Part shown: positions 59,847 through 64,000 of the stretch, piece by piece
How positions within the stretch are numbered: the stretch's first letter is position 1
How the letters are laid out: the number at the start of each line of letters is the position of its first letter
DNA from: Clostridia bacterium
GTDB taxonomy: Bacteria; Bacillota_A; Clostridia; Christensenellales; Aristaeellaceae
Direction: 5' to 3'
Assembly: GCA_017517815.1 (NCBI GenBank)
Contig: JAFWYA010000030.1
Coordinates: 1-64,000 of the forward strand
Length of the DNA stretch: 64,000 bases
Position numbers and translations under genes: made by a program
Notes under the pieces: model-generated
Told to the model about the DNA's origin: nothing
What the model saw: only the letters and a program-made list of their open reading frames with translations
Databases searched by the model: none

Positions 59847-61271
59847 ATGAGCGGTTTTTTTGGGGTAACGTCCCGCAGAAACTGTATTCTTGACGTGTTT
59901 TTTGGCACCGACTACCATTCTCACCTTGGTACCCGCCGCGGCGGCGTGGCTGCCTATGATCCGGAACTGGGTCTGCAGCGTGAAATTCATAACATTGAAA
60001 ACTCTCCTTTCCGCACGAAGTTTGAACATATTCTGGACCGCATGAGCGGCACTTCCGCCATCGGCTGCATCAGCGACAGCGATCCGCAGCCTTTGCTGAT
60101 TCGCTCCAACTTAGGTACGTATGCAATCTCAACCATTGGCGTTATCAACAATGCCGATGAATTGATTAATCAATATTTATCCTTTAGCGGCGGTCACTTT
60201 GACGCCATGACCCACGGCCGTATCAACAGCAACGAGCTGATCGCAGCGCTGATCGATCAAAAAAGCAGTTTCGCCGAAGGCATCCGCTTTGCACAGAGCG
60301 TGATTGACGGCAGCGCCTCCATCCTGCTTCTCAGAGAAAACGGAAACCTCATCGCCGCGCGTGATCGCGTAGGCCGTATCCCGATCATTCTGGGCAAGGA
60401 CGAAGAAGGCTACTGTGTCAGTTTTGAATCCTTCGCCGGCATGAAGCTTGGGTATGAGTATGTGCGCGATCTGGGCCCCGGTGAAATTGTTGAGCTGGCT
60501 CCGGATTCAGAAACCGTGCTGCAGGCCCCCGGCAAAGAAATGAAGATCTGCGCCTTCCTGTGGTCCTATTACGGCTATCCAACCTCCAGCTATGAAGGCT
60601 CCAACGTAGAAGTCATGCGCTGCCGCAACGGTGAGATCATGGCTCGCAACGATAAGGAGAAGGGCCTTGCACTGGATATTGATTATGTCGGCGGCGTTCC
60701 GGATTCCGGCACGCCTCACGCCATCGGTTATGCCAATGCCTTTGGCAAGCCCTTCGCTCGCCCCTTCATCAAATATACGCCTACCTGGCCGCGCAGCTTC
60801 ATGCCCGCCACTCAGCGCGAGCGCAATATGGTTGCCAAAATGAAACAGATTCCCGTCCACGAACTGATTCAGGACAAAAAGCTCCTGTTTGTGGATGACA
60901 GCATCGTTCGCGGAACGCAGCTGAGGGAAACGGTAGATTTCCTTTACGAAAACGGCGCAAAGGAAGTACACATCCGTTCGGCCTGTCCGCCCATCCTTTA
61001 CGGCTGCAAATACCTGAATTTCTCCCGCTCCACCTCCGATATGGATTTGCTTGCGCGGGCAACTATCAAGGAGCTTGAGGGCGACGAGGGTTTTGAGCAC
61101 ATGGACGAATACTGCGACGGAGAGAGCGAGCGCGGACGCAGAATGCGCGACGCCATCTGCAAAAAGCTTCATTTCTCTTCGCTGGAATATCAGTCGCTGG
61201 AAGGCATTTTTGAAGCAATCGGCCTTGAGCCTTGCAAAGTTTGTACCTACTGCTGGAACGGAAAAGGTTAA
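59847..61271 (+). CDS. purF: Amidophosphoribosyltransferase-like protein without the glutaminase cysteine
   Basis: A 474-residue PurF homologue. The N-terminal Ntn domain begins MSGFFGVTSRRN: the Cys that should follow Met or a short propeptide is Ser, and the NGN substrate block reads TIGVINN. The C-terminal phosphoribosyltransferase half is kept: LLFVDDSIVRGTQLRETVDF near residue 345 binds PRPP. Cys residues near the end (CKVCTYCW) and SACPP near 377 could hold the Fe-S cluster seen in Bacillus PurF. It may use ammonia rather than glutamine, or play another role. The ATG at 59847 follows GAGGAGG. Confidence 0.85.
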   Translation: MSGFFGVTSRRNCILDVFFGTDYHSHLGTRRGGVAAYDPELGLQREIHNIENSPFRTKFEHILDRMSGTSAIGCISDSDPQPLLIRSNLGTYAISTIGVINNADELINQYLSFSGGHFDAMTHGRINSNELIAALIDQKSSFAEGIRFAQSVIDGSASILLLRENGNLIAARDRVGRIPIILGKDEEGYCVSFESFAGMKLGYEYVRDLGPGEIVELAPDSETVLQAPGKEMKICAFLWSYYGYPTSSYEGSNVEVMRCRNGEIMARNDKEKGLALDIDYVGGVPDSGTPHAIGYANAFGKPFARPFIKYTPTWPRSFMPATQRERNMVAKMKQIPVHELIQDKKLLFVDDSIVRGTQLRETVDFLYENGAKEVHIRSACPPILYGCKYLNFSRSTSDMDLLARATIKELEGDEGFEHMDEYCDGESERGRRMRDAICKKLHFSSLEYQSLEGIFEAIGLEPCKVCTYCWNGKG

Positions 61272-61286
61272 GAGGAGGAACTACCC

Positions 61287-62339
61287 ATGGCACACGAGAT
61301 TTCCAAGTCCGAAAGCTACGCCGCTGCCGGTGTAGACATTACTGCAGGCTACAAGGCCGTGGAACTGATGAAAAAGCACGTTGCCCGCACCCGCAACGAG
61401 GGCTGTCTGGACGATGTGGGCGGCTTTGGCGGCTGCTTCGGCCTGCCTGTCGCTGGTATGGAAGAGCCTGTGCTGGTATCCGGCACCGACGGCTGCGGCA
61501 CCAAGGTTAAAATGGCGATCCTGATGGACAAGCATGACACCATCGGCATTGACGCCGTGGCCATGTGCGTCAACGACATCATCTGCGTAGGAGCAAAGCC
61601 GCTGTTCTTCCTGGATTATATTGCCTGCGGCAAGAATATTCCCGAAAAGATCGCCTCCATCGTTGCCGGCGTGGCCGAAGGCTGCGTGCAGTCCGGCGCT
61701 GCGCTCATCGGCGGTGAAACCGCTGAGCATCCCGGCATGATGCCTGTGGAGGATTACGACCTGGCCGGTTTTGCAGTGGGTATCGTGGATAAGAAAAAGA
61801 TCCTTGATAACACCCGCATGGCTGCCGGCGACGTCGTGATTGCGCTTCCTTCCACCGGTATCCATTCCAACGGCTTCTCGCTTTGCCGCAAGGTGTTCGA
61901 TATCGATCATAACAATCCCGAGCTTTATGTGCCCCGTGAAGAGCTGGGCGGCAAGACCATTGCCGAAACCCTGCTGACTCCCACCAAAATCTATGTAAAG
62001 CCGGTTCTTGCACTGCTTGAAAAGGTGGATGTCAAGGGCATCAGCCACATCACCGGCGGCGGCTTCTACGAGAACATTCCGCGCTCCATCCCCGACGGTC
62101 TGTGCGCGAAGATCGACAAGAGCGCCGTGAAGGTGCTGCCCATCTTCGATCTCATCGCCAGCTGGGGCAACATTCCCGAGCGCGACATGTACAACACCTA
62201 TAACATGGGCGTTGGCATGAGCGTTGTGGTTCCCGCCGCCGAGGTTGAAACCGCGCTGACCATTCTGAAGGACAACGGCATTGACGCCTATGTGATCGGT
62301 GAGATCATCGAGAACGAAGAAAAGGTGATTCTGGAATGA
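61287..62339 (+). CDS. purM: Phosphoribosylformylglycinamidine cyclo-ligase
   Basis: A 350-residue AIR synthetase. It cyclises FGAM with ATP. Seen are the [22 protein letters not shown] opening, [37 protein letters not shown] and [11 protein letters not shown], then [23 protein letters not shown] precedes the ATG. Its end overlaps purN by four bases (ATGA), a common purM-purN arrangement. Confidence 0.96.
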   Translation: MAHEISKSESYAAAGVDITAGYKAVELMKKHVARTRNEGCLDDVGGFGGCFGLPVAGMEEPVLVSGTDGCGTKVKMAILMDKHDTIGIDAVAMCVNDIICVGAKPLFFLDYIACGKNIPEKIASIVAGVAEGCVQSGAALIGGETAEHPGMMPVEDYDLAGFAVGIVDKKKILDNTRMAAGDVVIALPSTGIHSNGFSLCRKVFDIDHNNPELYVPREELGGKTIAETLLTPTKIYVKPVLALLEKVDVKGISHITGGGFYENIPRSIPDGLCAKIDKSAVKVLPIFDLIASWGNIPERDMYNTYNMGVGMSVVVPAAEVETALTILKDNGIDAYVIGEIIENEEKVILE

Positions 62340-62962
62340 AAACCAACATTGCTGTCCTCGTTTCCGGCGGCGGAACCAATCTGCAGGCGCTGATTGACGC
62401 GCAGCAGCGAGGCGAGCTGGGCGGCGGTGAGATCACTGCCGTCATCTCCACCAAGGAGGGTGCTTACGCCCTTGAACGCGCCGCCAAAGCAGGCATTCCC
62501 GGCTATGTGGTGCCCCGCAAGGCCTATCCCGATAACCGCAGCATGACGCAGGCGATGGTCGCCAAGCTGAAGGAGCTGGATATCCAGCTGGTTGTACTGG
62601 CCGGCTGCATGGTGATCTTCACCAACGAGCTGGTGGATAACTATCCCAATGCGATCATGAACGTGCATCCCGCTCTGATTCCTTCCTTCTGCGGCAAGGG
62701 CTTCTACGGCCTGCATGTGCACGAAGCAGCGCTTGCATACGGCGTCAAGCTTTCCGGCGCCACCGTGCATTTTGTCAGCGAAGAATGCGACGGCGGCCCC
62801 ATTATCGCCCAGAAGGCCGTTGAAATTCATGAGGACGATACCCCCGAAACGCTGCAAAAGCGCATCATGGAGGAAGCAGAATGGAAACTGCTTCCTGAAG
62901 CGGTGTCGCTGTTCTGTCAGGGACGTTTGTCTGTAGAAGGCCGCAAGGTCAGGATCAAGTAA
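62336..62962 (+). CDS. purN: Phosphoribosylglycinamide formyltransferase
   Basis: A 208-residue GAR transformylase using 10-formyl-THF. The start is [19 protein letters not shown]; the folate/active-site block is [17 protein letters not shown] near residue 105-121, and [18 protein letters not shown] holds the catalytic Asp region. Coupled to purM. It depends on the Fhs product made from the divergent gene. Confidence 0.95.
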   Translation: MKTNIAVLVSGGGTNLQALIDAQQRGELGGGEITAVISTKEGAYALERAAKAGIPGYVVPRKAYPDNRSMTQAMVAKLKELDIQLVVLAGCMVIFTNELVDNYPNAIMNVHPALIPSFCGKGFYGLHVHEAALAYGVKLSGATVHFVSEECDGGPIIAQKAVEIHEDDTPETLQKRIMEEAEWKLLPEAVSLFCQGRLSVEGRKVRIK

Positions 62963-62977
62963 AGGAGAGATACAAGC

Positions 62978-63691
62978 ATGAACGTTTACGAAGTGAAAAC
63001 CATGCAGGAGCGCCTCAGCGGCAATACCTATCCCGGCCGCGGCATCGTGCTGGGCGTAACCGAGGACGGCAAGAAGGCCGTCGCCGCCTATTTCATCATG
63101 GGCCGCAGCGTCAACAGCCGCAACCGTGTCTTTGTGCAGGAGCCTGACGGCATCCGCACTGAAGCCCACGATCCCAGCAAGATGGTCGATCCTCACCTGA
63201 TCATTTATCATCCCGTGCGCGAAGCAGGCTGCGGCCTGATCGTAACCAACGGCGACCAGACCGACACCATCTGGGAGTATCTGGCCCGCGGCGAAAGCTG
63301 GGAAGCCGCCCTGCGTACCCGCCAGTTTGAGGACGACCGTCCCAACTGGACGCCCCGTATCTCCGGCATTCAGGCAGGCGACGGCAGCTACAAGATGAGC
63401 ATCCTCAAGGCCGCCGACGCCGAAGGCAATGCCTGCGCCCGTTTCTTCTACGAGTATCCTGCTACGGCTGGTCTGGGCCATTTCCTGCATACCTACGTGT
63501 GCGACGGAAACCCCGTGATTCCGACCTTTCAGGGTGAACCCGAGCGCGTGACCATCCCCAACGATATCGATGCCTTCACCGCCGAACTGTGGGACAACCT
63601 CAACGAGGCCAACAAGATTTCCCTCTTCGTACGCTACACCGATCTGGAAACCCGTCAGTACGAACAGCGCATCATCAACAAACATCAGTAA
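62978..63691 (+). CDS. IMP cyclohydrolase, stand-alone PurO-like
   Basis: A 237-residue protein of the IMP_cyclohyd family (archaeal PurO type). It closes FAICAR to IMP in place of the N-terminal half of usual PurH. The N-terminal [37 protein letters not shown] and the later [23 protein letters not shown] are family blocks. AAAGGAGAG precedes the ATG. It lies next to the separate AICAR transformylase. Confidence 0.88.
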   Translation: MNVYEVKTMQERLSGNTYPGRGIVLGVTEDGKKAVAAYFIMGRSVNSRNRVFVQEPDGIRTEAHDPSKMVDPHLIIYHPVREAGCGLIVTNGDQTDTIWEYLARGESWEAALRTRQFEDDRPNWTPRISGIQAGDGSYKMSILKAADAEGNACARFFYEYPATAGLGHFLHTYVCDGNPVIPTFQGEPERVTIPNDIDAFTAELWDNLNEANKISLFVRYTDLETRQYEQRIINKHQ

Positions 63692-63708
63692 GAAAAGGAG
63701 AGCCTACC

Positions 63709-64000
63709 ATGACTGAACTCGAACTGAAATATGGCTGCAACCCCAATCAGAAGCCTGCCCGCATCTTCATGAAGGATGGCGAAATGCCCATCAAGGTGCT
63801 CTCCGGCCGTCCCGGCTATATCAACTTTCTGGATGCTTTCAACGGCTGGCAGCTTGTGAAGGAACTCAAGCGCGCCACCGGCCTGCCTGCCGCTACCAGT
63901 TTCAAGCACGTCAGCCCCGCCGGCGCTGCCGTGGGCCTGCCGCTGACCGAAACCCTGCGCCGCATCTATTTCGTTCCTGCCGATATGGAGCTGTCTCCTC
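63709..64000 (+). CDS. purH: AICAR transformylase (PurH C-terminal domain only), cut by window end
   Basis: The visible 97 residues start [20 protein letters not shown], which is the opening of the AICARFT domain; [19 protein letters not shown] and [17 protein letters not shown] follow. An N-terminal MGS/IMP-cyclohydrolase domain as in standard PurH is absent, so this is the stand-alone form of about 390 residues. It formylates AICAR with 10-formyl-THF. AAAGGAG precedes the ATG. The stop lies beyond 64000. Confidence 0.92.
   Translation, partial: MTELELKYGCNPNQKPARIFMKDGEMPIKVLSGRPGYINFLDAFNGWQLVKELKRATGLPAATSFKHVSPAGAAVGLPLTETLRRIYFVPADMELSP

Noticed and set aside
1..64000. Prophage, transposase, integrase or defence-island genes
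   Set aside because: No protein with such motifs was found on either strand; the only integration-like trace is the pair of tRNA-like remnants.

Overview
The window reads as a chromosomal segment of a Gram-positive, strictly anaerobic Clostridia-type bacterium, plausibly a gut lineage near Christensenellales or Oscillospirales (inference). The evidence is strong AGGAGG-type ribosome sites, TTGACA/TATAAT promoters, an LPXTG-anchored thioester/CnaB adhesin, YesM/YesN-type two-component proteins, a LacI regulator, a tandem glycine riboswitch, a ZTP riboswitch before formate-tetrahydrofolate ligase, and a Clostridia-style purine operon with PurH split into two proteins. Exported proteins share short signal peptides of the MKK-LAL-type ending in A-x-A.

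Layout. (1) 1-9.1 kb: AT-richer exopolysaccharide cluster A (PssE-like transferase, TupA-like ATP-grasp, a 3'-truncated sugar-transfer ATP-grasp, SDR epimerase, GT4, pyruvyl transferase, F420-dehydrogenase-beta-like iron-sulfur protein, Wzx flippase, acyltransferase remnant). (2) 9.2-10.75 kb: a small unit between two degenerate direct repeats that look like tRNA-Thr 3' halves with terminators; it holds a decayed DUF4160 gene with its partner and a peptidase E-like gene. (3) 10.9-18.4 kb: Afu/Fbp-type ABC importer, then YesM/YesN-type two-component system and an SGNH hydrolase. (4) 18.4-28.9 kb: mixed single genes: beta-lactamase-fold hydrolase, DUF1349 protein, PhnP-like metallohydrolase, TIM-barrel protein, an HTH/desulfoferrodoxin fusion, an exported FMN/FAD reductase with its TetR regulator, a MATE exporter, small secreted proteins. 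(5) 29.1-42.8 kb: exopolysaccharide cluster B, from the priming phosphosugar transferase through four further glycosyltransferases, a TupA-like ATP-grasp, a Wzx flippase and a polytopic membrane protein, with manC-gmd-fcl giving GDP-mannose to GDP-L-fucose. (6) 42.8-48.9 kb: XRE/hemolysin III divergent pair, LacI regulator, DPM-type GT2, secreted protein, GluQ-RS. (7) 49.1-54.2 kb: a 1392-residue sortase-anchored adhesin and a Cys-rich membrane protein. (8) 54.5-64 kb: a dead sodium:alanine/glycine symporter that still has its glycine riboswitch, fhs under a ZTP riboswitch, and divergently the purine operon purE-purC-purF-like-purM-purN-IMP cyclohydrolase-AICAR transformylase (cut by the window end).

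How it fits together: clusters A and B could jointly build a fucose-containing, pyruvylated, possibly peptide-modified surface polymer. The last 10 kb couples one-carbon supply (Fhs makes 10-formyl-THF) to purine synthesis, where PurN and the AICAR transformylase use it; ZTP, which signals low 10-formyl-THF, controls fhs. No CRISPR array, phage, insertion sequence or clearly new defence system was found. The least ordinary items are the HTH/desulfoferrodoxin fusion, the PurF paralogue without its catalytic cysteine, the tRNA-remnant-bounded unit, and a TetR gene whose transcript should start on its ATG.
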